42,674 bases of DNA from Novosphingobium sp. Chol11 (GTDB lineage: Bacteria > Pseudomonadota > Alphaproteobacteria > Sphingomonadales > Sphingomonadaceae): the NCBI GenBank assembly GCA_945906105.1, contig CAMDQO010000024.1, forward strand, positions 1 through 42,674, given 5' to 3'. Both the position numbers and the translations under genes were made by a program. Below the pieces are notes generated by a model, which was not told the origin of the DNA, made no database searches, and saw only the letters and a list, made by a program, of their open reading frames with translations. Shown here in pieces: positions 34,564 to 42,581 of the stretch; position 1 is the stretch's first letter, and the number at the start of each line of letters is the position of its first letter.

Positions 34564-34767
34564 GCGCGAAATCTGCACCACTTCCCCTCTCCCCGTGCGG
34601 GGAGAGGTTAGCGTAGCTTGCTCCGCTTGGGAGCTAGCGCAGCTGGGAGAGGGGCTTCCAACCTCTCGAGGGCAGAACCCCCTCTCCAACTCCGGCTAGC
34701 AAGCAAGCTTGCAAGCCTGCGTATCCTCTCCCCACTGGGAGAGGGAAAAGGGGCGCAGATTTTACGC
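34564..34767. repeat. Large nested palindromic intergenic element
   Basis: The 227-base gap after hyuA is almost all inverted repeat. The outer arms (34564-34587 and 34744-34767) match imperfectly around AAATCTGC. Inside them are two hairpins: CCTCTCCCC with GGGGAGAGG (34586-34607) and CCTCTCCC with GGGAGAGG (34725-34744). The centre holds AAGCAAGCTTGCAAGC-type repeats. The two hairpins are versions of one unit in opposite orientation. It looks like a BIME-type mosaic of REP-like units and may also stop transcription from both sides. No gene is seen in it. Confidence 0.75.
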
Positions 34768-34781
34768 AATCTACTCTAACC

Positions 34782-35240
34782 CTATTCCCCGCAGTGGAAG
34801 TCCAGCTGACGCGTCTTGCGCTCTTTGCCGAGGCTGACGGTAATCGTCACCCGCCCTTCGCAGCCGATATCGCGCAGCAGCATGGCTTTCCACACATGGC
34901 CTGCTTCCGAGGACAGCATTCCGGTGAAGCGGCGGTCAGCAATTACGCGGCCTTTCGCGCCGGTTGCGGTGATGCGCAGCGGCGTGACCAGATTCTGCTG
35001 GCCCTTGGTGGTGACATCGACCGTAACGAGAAGATCGTTCGCCATTTCCTCCACCGATCCGGTGATGATCACGTTCCACAATGACAAGTCTGGCTGTGCC
35101 AGCAGATCCTTCGAGAGCCTGCCGGTCGCTTCATAAAACAGCTGCGCCTTGATCTGGCCAATATGCGCGGGCGGAGGCGCAGCTGCTGATAGCGCACCTG
35201 GCACCACCAGACAGACAATCGCCAATTGCCAGCATTTCAT
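34782..35240 (-). CDS. Exported protein of unknown function
   Basis: A 152-residue protein I do not recognise. Residues 1-19 are a signal peptide (MKCWQLAIVCLVVPGALSAAA). The mature part is predicted beta-rich, with VIITGSVEEMANDLLVTVDV and VTITVSLGKERKTRQLDFHC. Two cysteines, in DIGCEGR and DFHCGE, near the C-terminus could form a disulfide in the periplasm. It is flanked by the palindromic element and the SDR operon and has no obvious partner. Confidence 0.7.
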   Translation of the reverse strand: MKCWQLAIVCLVVPGALSAAAPPPAHIGQIKAQLFYEATGRLSKDLLAQPDLSLWNVIITGSVEEMANDLLVTVDVTTKGQQNLVTPLRITATGAKGRVIADRRFTGMLSSEAGHVWKAMLLRDIGCEGRVTITVSLGKERKTRQLDFHCGE

Positions 35241-35383
35241 GTCATGTCTCCTGCCCCGATGAGTCGTCGCGTGAGGCTAGGAGCCTGTCACGTAGCGCGC
35301 AATATCTGGCATTCCAGCGTGCTGATCGCGGCGGCGATTGCGCTGTGCTGAACAGGTGTTAAGTGTGGCCATAACAGGCGACG

Positions 35384-35405
35384 CTTGGCTGATACTCAAG
35401 CCAAG
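35384..35405. promoter_or_regulatory. Inverted repeat upstream of the SDR operon
   Basis: CTTGGCT (35384-35390) and AGCCAAG (35399-35405) are perfect 7-base arms around GATACTCA, ending 36 bases before the first SDR start. A good candidate operator or leader hairpin. AACAGGTGTT (35351-35360) just upstream also forms a small palindrome. Confidence 0.45.
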
Positions 35406-35441
35406 GTGTCCCCACGGGATTGATTTGAAAGGGCAGTAATA

Positions 35442-36191
35442 ATGGCAAACAAAGTAGCGCTCGTCACTGGTGCCGCCGCAGGCATCGGCGCGGCCTGTTC
35501 GAAGCGGTTGGCGCGCGATGGCATCGCCATCGGCGTGCTCGATCTTGATGCAGAGCGATGCGCCGATACGGTTGCCGCTATCAAGGCTGCGGGCGGCGAA
35601 GCAATTGCGCTGGGTGCCGATATTTCCAAGCGCGATCAGGTGAAGGCCGCCGTGCAGCAATTGCGCGATGCATTCGGGCCGATCACCATCGTCGTGAACA
35701 ATGCCGGAGTCACCGATTTCACCCCCTTCGAGGAAGTGACTGAAGAGCGCTGGGAGTTCGTTTACCGGATCAACGTGCTCGGCCAGATGATTGTTACGCA
35801 GGAAGTCCTGTCCGATATGAAGAAGGCCGGCTGGGGACGCGTGGTGATGATCTCATCCTCCTCGGCGCAGACCGGCGCGGTGAACATGGCAATCTATTCG
35901 TCATCAAAGGGTGCCATCGTTACCTTGACGCGCACGCTGGCGCAGGAACTGGGGCCGCTGGGCATCACGGTGAACAATATCCCGCCGGGATCGGTGATGG
36001 GCACGATCATGTCTGAAGCCAGCCGCGACAAGTTCCAGATCCCGTCCGAAGTCCTGCTGCAAACCCTCCCGGTGCGCCGCATGGGTGAGCCGAACGACAT
36101 CGCCAATGCCTGCGCCTGGCTGTGCCATGAGGATTCAGGCTATGTCACCGGCCAGACCATCGGGGTCAACGGCGGGCGGGTGGTCAGCTGA
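35442..36191 (+). CDS. Short-chain dehydrogenase/reductase 1
   Basis: A 249-residue classical SDR. Cofactor motif TGAAAGIG at residues 9-16, Asp34/Asp36 after the second strand suggests NAD(H), NNAG at 86-89, catalytic Ser near 140, Tyr152 and Lys156 (YSSSK). The start follows AAAGGG. Its stop overlaps the next SDR start (TGATG). Substrate unknown; the three consecutive SDRs probably handle successive steps of one small-molecule pathway, perhaps alcohols or hydroxy-acids. Confidence 0.9.
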   Translation: MANKVALVTGAAAGIGAACSKRLARDGIAIGVLDLDAERCADTVAAIKAAGGEAIALGADISKRDQVKAAVQQLRDAFGPITIVVNNAGVTDFTPFEEVTEERWEFVYRINVLGQMIVTQEVLSDMKKAGWGRVVMISSSSAQTGAVNMAIYSSSKGAIVTLTRTLAQELGPLGITVNNIPPGSVMGTIMSEASRDKFQIPSEVLLQTLPVRRMGEPNDIANACAWLCHEDSGYVTGQTIGVNGGRVVS

Positions 36192-36943
36192 TGGCACAAC
36201 CGCTTGAAGGAAAAATCGCTCTGGTTACTGGAGCCAGCTCCGGAATTGGCGAGGCAACCGCGATCTGTCTGGCGAATGCCGGGGCGAGTGTGGCTCTTTC
36301 AGCGCGGCGGGCGGATCGGTTGGCCGGACTGGTGGCCAGGATCGAAGCGGCTGGCGGCAAAGCGCTGGCGCTCGTCGGCGATATGTCAAAGGAAGCCGAT
36401 GCGGCGCAGGCCGTCGAAGATACTGTTGCCGCCTTTGGCCGGATCGACATTCTGATCAATTCCGCCGGCATCATGGAATCGGGCGGTATCGAAGGTGCTG
36501 ACCTCAGCATTTACCGCAAGGTCATGGATATCAACCTGATGGGCACGGTCTATACCTGCCAGGCAGCGATCCCGCATATGCTTAGCCAGGGTGAGGGTGA
36601 TATCATCACCATATCCTCGCTCGCAGGCCGCAAGGGCGGAGCGATGACCAATGCCTATTCGGCGAGCAAGCACGCGGTCAATTCGATGACCGATGCGATG
36701 CGGCAGGAACTGGGTGATCGCAACATCCGCGTTTCCATCCTGATGCCGGGGGCGACCACCACTGAAGTCGGCGATAGCATCACCGATCCCACATGGCGCG
36801 CGGCGATCAAGGTCCATGTCGCCAAGGATGGCGCGGTGCTGCCGAGCGAGATCGGCGATACGCTGGTGTTCATGCTGTCGCTGCCGCGCCGGGTGAACAT
36901 CTCGGAAATCTGCGTGCGGCCCACCATTGATACAACGGCTTAA
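36191..36943 (+). CDS. Short-chain dehydrogenase/reductase 2
   Basis: A 250-residue classical SDR. Cofactor motif TGASSGIG at 13-20, Arg39-Arg40 (SARRADRL) suggests NADP(H), in contrast with its neighbours. NSAG at 90-93 replaces the usual NNAG, catalytic Ser near 142, Tyr156 and Lys160 (YSASK). Start overlaps the previous stop by one base, so translation is coupled. Closer in style to YdfG-type serine/3-hydroxy acid dehydrogenases. Substrate unknown. Confidence 0.9.
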   Translation: MAQPLEGKIALVTGASSGIGEATAICLANAGASVALSARRADRLAGLVARIEAAGGKALALVGDMSKEADAAQAVEDTVAAFGRIDILINSAGIMESGGIEGADLSIYRKVMDINLMGTVYTCQAAIPHMLSQGEGDIITISSLAGRKGGAMTNAYSASKHAVNSMTDAMRQELGDRNIRVSILMPGATTTEVGDSITDPTWRAAIKVHVAKDGAVLPSEIGDTLVFMLSLPRRVNISEICVRPTIDTTA

Positions 36944-36958
36944 GAAGAGGACAGGATT

Positions 36959-37768
36959 ATGGCGGGACGTTTGCAGGACAAGGTCTGCATTATCACCGGT
37001 GCCGGATCGGGCATGGGCAAGGCCATGGCGCAGCTGTTCAGCGCCGAGGGTGCCAAGGTCGTGCTGGCGGACATCAGCGGCAAACAGGACGAGATCGCCG
37101 CCGCGATTGGCGATGCGGCCTTGGCGGTGCATTGCGATATTGCCGATGAAGAGCAGATCAAGGCGCTGATCGCCGCTGCCGAAGCAAAGTTCGGCCGGAT
37201 CGACGTGCTGTGCAACAATGCGGGATTTGGTGGCGGTATGGCCCCGCTGCACAAGCAAAGCGCCGAACATTGGGACCGGATCCACGGCGTCAACCTGCGC
37301 GGCACTTTCCTTTGCATGAAATACGGCATCATCTCGATGCTGAAGAGCGGCGGCGGCTCCATCGTCAACACCGGTTCGGCATCGGCGGTGGTCGGGTGGA
37401 AACATCACAGCGTCTATGCGGCGGCCAAGGCCGGAGTGCATCACTTGACCAAGATCGCCGCGCTTGATTATTCGGACAAGAACATCCGGGTGAACGCGAT
37501 TGCGCCGGGCACGATGTGGACCGGACTGGTTTCCAGTTCGCAGCAGTTCGAAACGCCGCCAGCCGATTTTCCCGTGCTGGCCGGTATCCCGATGGGCCGC
37601 TGGGGCCTTGCCCAGGACATTGCCAATGCCGCGCTCTATCTTGCCAGTGATGAGGCGGCCTATGTCACCGGCGTGATCCTGCCGGTAGATGGTGGTTACT
37701 CCATCGGTTTTTCCGGCATGGGCGCCGAACGCCCCGGAGTGACAACAGCAGAACCCGAAAATCTTTAG
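36959..37768 (+). CDS. Short-chain dehydrogenase/reductase 3
   Basis: A 269-residue classical SDR. Cofactor motif TGAGSGMG at 13-20, Asp38 suggesting NAD(H), NNAG at 86-89, Ser near 140, Tyr153 and Lys157 (YAAAK). It follows SDR2 by 15 bases and is preceded by AAGAGGACAGG. The C-terminus carries an extra tail after the family's final PVDGGYSI. Third gene of the SDR operon; the TetR gene 91 bases downstream may regulate it. Confidence 0.9.
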   Translation: MAGRLQDKVCIITGAGSGMGKAMAQLFSAEGAKVVLADISGKQDEIAAAIGDAALAVHCDIADEEQIKALIAAAEAKFGRIDVLCNNAGFGGGMAPLHKQSAEHWDRIHGVNLRGTFLCMKYGIISMLKSGGGSIVNTGSASAVVGWKHHSVYAAAKAGVHHLTKIAALDYSDKNIRVNAIAPGTMWTGLVSSSQQFETPPADFPVLAGIPMGRWGLAQDIANAALYLASDEAAYVTGVILPVDGGYSIGFSGMGAERPGVTTAEPENL

Positions 37769-37777
37769 ACAATTGTC
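37768..37777. promoter_or_regulatory. Perfect 10-bp palindrome before the TetR gene
   Basis: GACAATTGTC is a perfect palindrome that overlaps the stop codon of SDR3. It lies 82 bases before the TetR start and could be an autoregulatory operator. Short, so chance cannot be excluded. Confidence 0.3.
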
Positions 37778-37859
37778 GTTTTCGTCCAATTCTGTGGCAA
37801 GTTCTCGGCACAAAGGGCCATAGACCAACAAGGTCAGCCCTGCGGAGAAGCGGCGAATC

Positions 37860-38444
37860 ATGCTCAAACCCCGAACCACGACGCGCAGACGCAACCGCGG
37901 TTTTGAGGAAACGCATCAGAGTTTGATCGAAACAGCGGTGCGCCTGTTGTCAGAAAAGGGGGTGGAGGCACTCTCGGTCTCAGCTCTGGCGCGCGAGGTT
38001 GGGCTCAATCGCACCACCGTCTATTACCATTTCCCCAGCCGCGATGCCATGCTGCGCGCGGTGAAGGACTGGTCCACCGCTCAGCTAGCACGCGGCATGG
38101 AACATGATGCGCCTCAACTGGAACGCATGGCCATGATCACGCATTTCGTGCTTGATAATCCCGAACTGATCAAGCTGTGGATTGATGATTTCATCGCCCC
38201 CGGTGACATCCGCGAGCGCTATCCGCGCTGGGATGAACTGGTCAGTGGCCTCAAACGCAGCTTTGCCGCCAGCGATCCGGAGGTCGATGCCGAAGTCTAT
38301 GCGGTGATGATGCTGTCATCGGCGATCATTGGCCCGCGCATCTTCCAGAACAGCATCGCGCCGGGAACCAGTGCGGCAGAGATCGGCAAACGCTTCATCG
38401 CCGAACATCGCCGCCAACTGGCGCGAGACGGGCTGCAGCACTAA
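37860..38444 (+). CDS. TetR-family transcriptional regulator
   Basis: A 194-residue regulator. The N-terminal DNA-binding domain spans residues 18-65 with VSALAREVGLNRTTVYYHFP as the helix-turn-helix. The effector domain is of the TetR type with a short C-terminus. The start at 37860 has GCGGAGAAG about 9 bases upstream. It directly follows the SDR operon in the same direction and is the likely local repressor. An imperfect palindrome right after its stop (38448-38465) is a candidate binding site. Confidence 0.88.
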   Translation: MLKPRTTTRRRNRGFEETHQSLIETAVRLLSEKGVEALSVSALAREVGLNRTTVYYHFPSRDAMLRAVKDWSTAQLARGMEHDAPQLERMAMITHFVLDNPELIKLWIDDFIAPGDIRERYPRWDELVSGLKRSFAASDPEVDAEVYAVMMLSSAIIGPRIFQNSIAPGTSAAEIGKRFIAEHRRQLARDGLQH

Positions 38445-38447
38445 ATA

Positions 38448-38465
38448 TACGACAGGTCTGTTGTA
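38448..38465. promoter_or_regulatory. Candidate TetR-type operator
   Basis: TACGACAG-GT-CTGTTGTA is an 18-base palindrome with one mismatched pair. It lies 4 bases after the TetR stop codon and 51 bases before the next gene. It resembles the size of a TetR operator and may control that downstream gene. Confidence 0.45.
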
Positions 38466-38515
38466 AAAATTCCGAACCGGCAGTAATCAGGTTTTAGCTG
38501 TCAGAGGATTTGCCC

Positions 38516-38875
38516 ATGCCCTTTTTGCCCGAAACCCAACTGCTGCCAGAATCCTATGCCGTCCTGGAACCCTTCGTGGCAGACTGGGCACCCGATACCG
38601 CCGCTGGCCGCGCTACGAAGCGATCCAACAGCACGGCGGAAGAGCGTCAGGCATTCTACGATGCGGTGCAGCCCATCGCTGCCGGGGCGCTAACCGAACT
38701 TGACAAGAAGCCGCTGGCCGAACTCGATGACAAGGAACGCCGCTTGCTCGATCTGCTGATGTGCTTCGGCCACGTCTCGCTGGCAGTCGAGGTGCAAGGC
38801 GATGCCGAGCCGCAGCACCGCCTGTGGCGCGATTGCATGGTGATCACGCGCGCTCCGGCAGACCTGCCAGCCTAA
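38516..38875 (+). CDS. Small protein of unknown function
   Basis: A 119-residue acidic protein with no motif I recognise. It is soluble, with no signal peptide or membrane segment, and is predicted mostly helical (KKPLAELDDKERRLLDLL). ATG 38516 is chosen because GAGGA lies upstream; the frame also has a TTG at 38510. It follows a TetR-type palindrome and overlaps the convergent aldo/keto reductase gene by 4 bases, so it is probably a real expressed gene. Confidence 0.65.
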   Translation: MPFLPETQLLPESYAVLEPFVADWAPDTAAGRATKRSNSTAEERQAFYDAVQPIAAGALTELDKKPLAELDDKERRLLDLLMCFGHVSLAVEVQGDAEPQHRLWRDCMVITRAPADLPA

Positions 38876-39903
38876 TCCCTCCGCTCCACGGAGACCCCGC
38901 CAAAGGCCATGCCGATGTGCGGGCTGTTCAGCGTTTCGTGCGGAAACCCCATCGGCACTGCACTCGCTTCATCGAGCCGCAACAGGTGGGCCTGATCAAG
39001 CGTGATCGCCAGCGCGCCAAGATTGTCCTCAAGCTGAGCGGGTGTGCGCACACCGAGCACCGGCGCGGTGACAACCGGATCGCGCATGGTCCAGGCCAAG
39101 GCCACTTGCGCTGCCGTGCAGCCGATTTCACCTGCCACCGCAGCAACGACTTCGGCGATAGCGAGGCTGTGCGCATTGAGCCGCCCGGTTGCGAGGTTCA
39201 TCCCCTCCCGCGCTGATGCTGATTTGCCCCCCGCATATTTGCCGGTCAGCACACCCCCGCCCAGCGGCGACCACGGTGAAACCCCCATGCCCATTGCGCG
39301 CGCCATAGGGATCAGTTCGCGCTCCACCGTGCGTTCGATCAGGCTATAGGAGATCTGCAGCGCACAGAACTGGTTCCAGCCGCGCAGATCGGCAATCGCC
39401 TGCATCCGCGAGGCCTGCCAGGCCGGTATGTCTGAAAGGCCCGCATAGAGCACTTTGCCTTGCCGGATCAGATCATCAAAGGCGCGCAAAATCTCGTCCA
39501 CCGGCGCGCGATAGTCCCACATATGGAGATAGAGCAGGTCGATATAGTCGGTGCCCAGACGCCGCAGGCTGTCCTCGACCGAACGCACCATGTTCTTGCG
39601 GTGATTGCCGCTGGCATTGGGATCACCGGGGCGCGTAGTCAGCGAATATTTGGTCGAGATCACCAAGGGTTGACGCCGCCCCGCGATCAGCCGCCCCAGC
39701 AATTCCTCCGATCCGCCCATGCCGCCATAAAAATCGGCGGTGTCGATAAAGTTGCCGCCCCGGTCGATATAGGTGTCGACCATCGCCGCAGCTTCTTCGT
39801 CCGTGCTGCCCCAGCCATCAACGGCAAAGGTCATGGTGCCCAGCGCCAATGGCGAAACGCGCAGGCCCGAACGGCCTAACAAGCGGTAGTGGTCGAGTTG
39901 CAT
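38872..39903 (-). CDS. Aldo/keto reductase
   Basis: A 343-residue NADPH-dependent aldo/keto reductase. The catalytic tetrad is visible: Asp54 and Tyr59 (DTADFY), Lys85 (STKYSL) and His127 (YLHMWD). The family fingerprint GRSGLRVSPLALGTM is at residues 9-23. The start is ATG 39903, preceded by GGGGCAGGG, six codons inside the longest frame. It reduces aldehydes or ketones, substrate undetermined. It is divergent from the alpha/beta hydrolase gene by about 180 bases. Confidence 0.92.
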   Translation of the reverse strand: MQLDHYRLLGRSGLRVSPLALGTMTFAVDGWGSTDEEAAAMVDTYIDRGGNFIDTADFYGGMGGSEELLGRLIAGRRQPLVISTKYSLTTRPGDPNASGNHRKNMVRSVEDSLRRLGTDYIDLLYLHMWDYRAPVDEILRAFDDLIRQGKVLYAGLSDIPAWQASRMQAIADLRGWNQFCALQISYSLIERTVERELIPMARAMGMGVSPWSPLGGGVLTGKYAGGKSASAREGMNLATGRLNAHSLAIAEVVAAVAGEIGCTAAQVALAWTMRDPVVTAPVLGVRTPAQLEDNLGALAITLDQAHLLRLDEASAVPMGFPHETLNSPHIGMAFGGVSVERRD

Positions 39904-40085
39904 CACCCTGCCCCAGTTCAATTTATACGGCGTTTAAGTCTGCACCATTGCGCCGGTTTAGCCGCTTCTGGTCAAGTGCGGAGCGAACGCTAATTGTTGA
40001 CTGCACAGGTAATCGGCCACGCAGCCATTGCCGGAATGGCTGCGCCATGGAATCATGGCGACAAGACTTTCACGGGGGGTTTTTT

Positions 40086-40808
40086 ATGGCAACTTTCGTA
40101 CTGGTACACGGCGGCGGGCATGGTGGCTGGTGCTATCAACCGGTGGCGCGGCGGCTGCAAGCGGCAGGCCATGTGGTCTATGCGCCGTCCCTCCCCGGCA
40201 TGGGCGAGCACCAGCATCTGCTGCATCCGGACATCGACCTCAATTGCCATATCGATGATGTTGTCGCGCTGCTGCGTTCGGAAGATCTGAGTGACGCCAT
40301 CCTTGTCGGCCATTCCTATGGCGGCATGGTCATCACCGGCATCGCCGATCGCGCACCAGACCGTGTTGGCCACCGCGTCTATCTGGATGCGGCCTATCCC
40401 AAAGACGGCGAATCGCTCCACGAACACGCCTTCGCCAACATCGATCCGCTGCGATCGATGACCTATGTCGAAAAAGGCGTCGATCTGGTGATGAAACCCG
40501 ATCCGATGCATCCTGCCTTCTTCGGCATCCATGACCCCGAATTGGCGCAGTGGACCTTTGAACGCCTGACCCCGCAGCCGTGGAAGTGCTTTTCGCAGAA
40601 GCTGGTGTTCCACAATGAAGTGGCGATGCGCGCGATTCCGGAAAGCCACATCATCTGCACTTCGACCAAGCCAGGCCGCGATATGGCGCTGATCACCACC
40701 CGCTCACAGGGCCGCGTCTGGGATATTGATACCGGCCACGATCTGATGCTGACCGAGCCTGATTGGATAGCGGCGCGGCTTGAGGATGTTGCCGCCAGCA
40801 TGGCATGA
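40086..40808 (+). CDS. Alpha/beta hydrolase (EstC/MES-like esterase)
   Basis: A 240-residue hydrolase. The oxyanion-hole motif HGGGHGGW is at residues 8-15, the nucleophile Ser77 lies in GHSYGG and the catalytic His is His218 (DTGHDLML). Overall it resembles the plant methylesterase/hydroxynitrile-lyase type and bacterial EstC carboxylesterases. Start ATG 40086 follows GGGGGGTTTTTT. It has no signal peptide. Probably hydrolyses a small ester; substrate not known. Confidence 0.88.
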   Translation: MATFVLVHGGGHGGWCYQPVARRLQAAGHVVYAPSLPGMGEHQHLLHPDIDLNCHIDDVVALLRSEDLSDAILVGHSYGGMVITGIADRAPDRVGHRVYLDAAYPKDGESLHEHAFANIDPLRSMTYVEKGVDLVMKPDPMHPAFFGIHDPELAQWTFERLTPQPWKCFSQKLVFHNEVAMRAIPESHIICTSTKPGRDMALITTRSQGRVWDIDTGHDLMLTEPDWIAARLEDVAASMA

Positions 40809-40885
40809 AAGCGACACGCGCAGGCGATGAATGTCGCTCTGCCGTCTTCGATCTCGCTTGAGTCTTGCCGCAGCGCGAGCGCCGC

Positions 40886-40921
40886 GCAATCACCTGCAAC
40901 ATGAGGACATGAGGTGATTGC
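40886..40921 (+). promoter_or_regulatory. Hairpin covering the ribosome binding site of the fourth SDR
   Basis: GCAATCACCT (40886-40895) and AGGTGATTGC (40912-40921) are perfect 10-base arms with 16 bases between. The right arm contains the ribosome binding site (GAGGTG) and ends one base before the ATG at 40923. In mRNA this would hide the ribosome site. As DNA it could also be an operator. The spacer holds two copies of ACATGAGG. Confidence 0.6.
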
Positions 40922-40922
40922 A

Positions 40923-41684
40923 ATGGCAAAGCGTTTTGAAGGCAAAGTGGTGGTCGTCACCGGCGCGGCAGGTGGTCTCGGTCGGGCGCTGGCGCTGGGC
41001 TATGCGCGTGAGGGCGGGGAACTGGTGCTGCTCGACATTCAGCCTGATGGCCTCACCGAAACCGCCGGTATGGTTCGCGAACTCGGCGCGAAATGCACGG
41101 CTTTCGAGATTGATCTGGCCAAGGAAGAGCAGATCAATTCGGTCGGCGCGGCGATCTGCGCGGCCTTTCCCAAGCTGGACGTGCTCTACAACAATGCCGG
41201 GATTGCTTATGGCGAGGTCAATACCACGCTTGATGTCATTCCGATGGATCGCTTCCAGTTTTTCCTCACCGTCAACACGCTTTCGCCGCTTTACCTGTCG
41301 CGCGCACTGCGGCCATCGCTGGCGGCTGCCAAGGGCTGCATTATCAATCAGTCGTCGATGGCAGCCTATCAGCCTGCCGTTGTCTATGGCGTAACCAAAT
41401 CGGCGCTCAACCAGATGACCTGGGGCATGGCGCGGCTGTTTGGCGGGGACGGCATCCGGGTCAACGCCGTGGCACCGGGTCTGATGGAGACCGAAGCAAG
41501 CAGCGCGTCGCTGGGTGCGGATCGTCACGAGCAAATCCGTTCGATGCAGATGCTCAAATTGCACGGGATGCCCGATGACATCGTCAACCTCGGGCTGTTC
41601 CTGTCCTCGGATGATGCGCGGTTCATCACTGCTGAGGTCATGCATTGCGATGCGGGCCACCCATTCAGGGCGTGGCGTGATTAA
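40923..41684 (+). CDS. Short-chain dehydrogenase/reductase 4
   Basis: A 253-residue classical SDR. TGAAGGLG at 13-20, Asp38 suggesting NAD(H), NNAG at 90-93, Ser near 144, Tyr155 and Lys159 (YGVTK). The family's usual C-terminal GGY/T motif is replaced by DAGHPF. ATG 40923 is preferred over a GTG at 40914 inside the ribosome site. Expression may be controlled by the hairpin at 40886-40921. A tandem repeat crosses its stop codon. Confidence 0.9.
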   Translation: MAKRFEGKVVVVTGAAGGLGRALALGYAREGGELVLLDIQPDGLTETAGMVRELGAKCTAFEIDLAKEEQINSVGAAICAAFPKLDVLYNNAGIAYGEVNTTLDVIPMDRFQFFLTVNTLSPLYLSRALRPSLAAAKGCIINQSSMAAYQPAVVYGVTKSALNQMTWGMARLFGGDGIRVNAVAPGLMETEASSASLGADRHEQIRSMQMLKLHGMPDDIVNLGLFLSSDDARFITAEVMHCDAGHPFRAWRD

Positions 41685-41709
41685 GGATGGGCGTGGCGTG
41701 ATTAAGGAT
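41668..41709. repeat. 21-bp tandem duplication across a stop codon
   Basis: Positions 41668-41688 and 41689-41709 are identical 21-mers with a partial third copy after them. The first copy includes the TAA stop of the SDR gene at 41682-41684. This looks like a recent slippage duplication. The rest of the gap to 41878 is G/C-rich with an imperfect hairpin and no clear gene. Confidence 0.75.
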
Positions 41710-41877
41710 GGGCGCGGCGCCCGTCCCAAGCCGGGGCGGGCTCCGCAATGCTACCTAGGCAGCAGCCCCTAAGACAGCGCAAATGGAGCACAAACCAGCG
41801 CGAATCTATAATCCGGGGCGATTGACAGCGCTTGGTAGGGGGCCAAAGCTGCCAGCAATGGTTTGAAAGGCTCCCCG

Positions 41878-42345
41878 ATGCCCCCCACCCCTTTCGAGGA
41901 TAGTCTCGTTTCGCTCACATCCCCCAGCTGGGCAGATCGTCTGGCCGCACTGGCTCTGGCCATCACTGACAGCCTGCCGGGTGAGGAAGCGCGGCGCATT
42001 GGCGAACTGCGCGAACTGCTGTTGCAGGCACCGAGTGCCGGTGCGATTGTGGGTGCGCGCGTTCCTGATCCTGCTGCATTCGAAGCCATGCTGAAAGCGC
42101 GCGCCTTTGAAAGCGCGGCGCTCTTACTGTTCGGCACAGACTGCGGCTATATGCTGTCGCGCGGCAGCCGGGGTGAGCACATGGCCTCGGTCCTGCTACC
42201 GGGACGCCCAGAGGAATCGACCGCCTCTGCCGATAGTGCCGCCCTCGCGCTGGTCGCCGCCATGGCCATGGCACTTCAGGATGCGCCGCTGCTGTTTGGC
42301 AAGTACGGCGATGCAGCTTCCGCACCTGCTTTTCGGCTGAATTAA
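41878..42345 (+). CDS. Small protein of unknown function
   Basis: A 155-residue soluble protein with no recognised family. It is predicted to be largely helical (WADRLAALALAITDSLPG, then FEAMLKARAFESAALLLFG) and Ala-rich. No signal peptide. The start is ATG 41878 with AAAGG upstream, five codons inside the longest frame. Codon use matches its neighbours, which supports a real gene. No partner is apparent. Confidence 0.6.
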   Translation: MPPTPFEDSLVSLTSPSWADRLAALALAITDSLPGEEARRIGELRELLLQAPSAGAIVGARVPDPAAFEAMLKARAFESAALLLFGTDCGYMLSRGSRGEHMASVLLPGRPEESTASADSAALALVAAMAMALQDAPLLFGKYGDAASAPAFRLN

Positions 42346-42388
42346 CGCAGCCCTAGAGTTTTTCTGTCTTAACATTGAGCCACAAAAC

Positions 42389-42498
42389 CCGTTCGTCCCG
42401 AGCGCAGTCGAGGGAAGTGTTCGAGCGGAGCCGAGAACTTCAGCGTTGCAGGCCTCGACTTTGCTCGGCCATCCCTCGACTGCGCTCGGGACGAACGG
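42389..42498. repeat. Palindromic repeat element, perfect 27-bp arms
   Basis: Arms 42389-42415 and 42472-42498 are perfect reverse complements (core GTCCCGAGCGCAGTCGAGGG). The 56-base centre contains two more diverged copies of the same CGAGC...TCGAG unit in opposite orientations. This style of repeat is common between genes in sphingomonad-type genomes. It may act as a terminator for the gene ending at 42345. Confidence 0.8.
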
Positions 42499-42529
42499 AC
42501 TTGAGTTGATTTAATTCTTCGCGGAAAGA

Positions 42530-42544
42530 GGCTTTGTTGCATAA
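42530..42544. mobile_element. Probable IS terminal repeat
   Basis: GGCTTTGTTGCATAA lies 38 bases beyond the transposase stop codon and has the look of the terminal inverted repeat of IS elements with GGnnnTGTTGCA ends. The element would extend to the right, off the window. Confidence 0.5.
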
Positions 42545-42581
42545 CTCCGCGCGGGCCTGAACCATCCTTTATTTAGGATTA

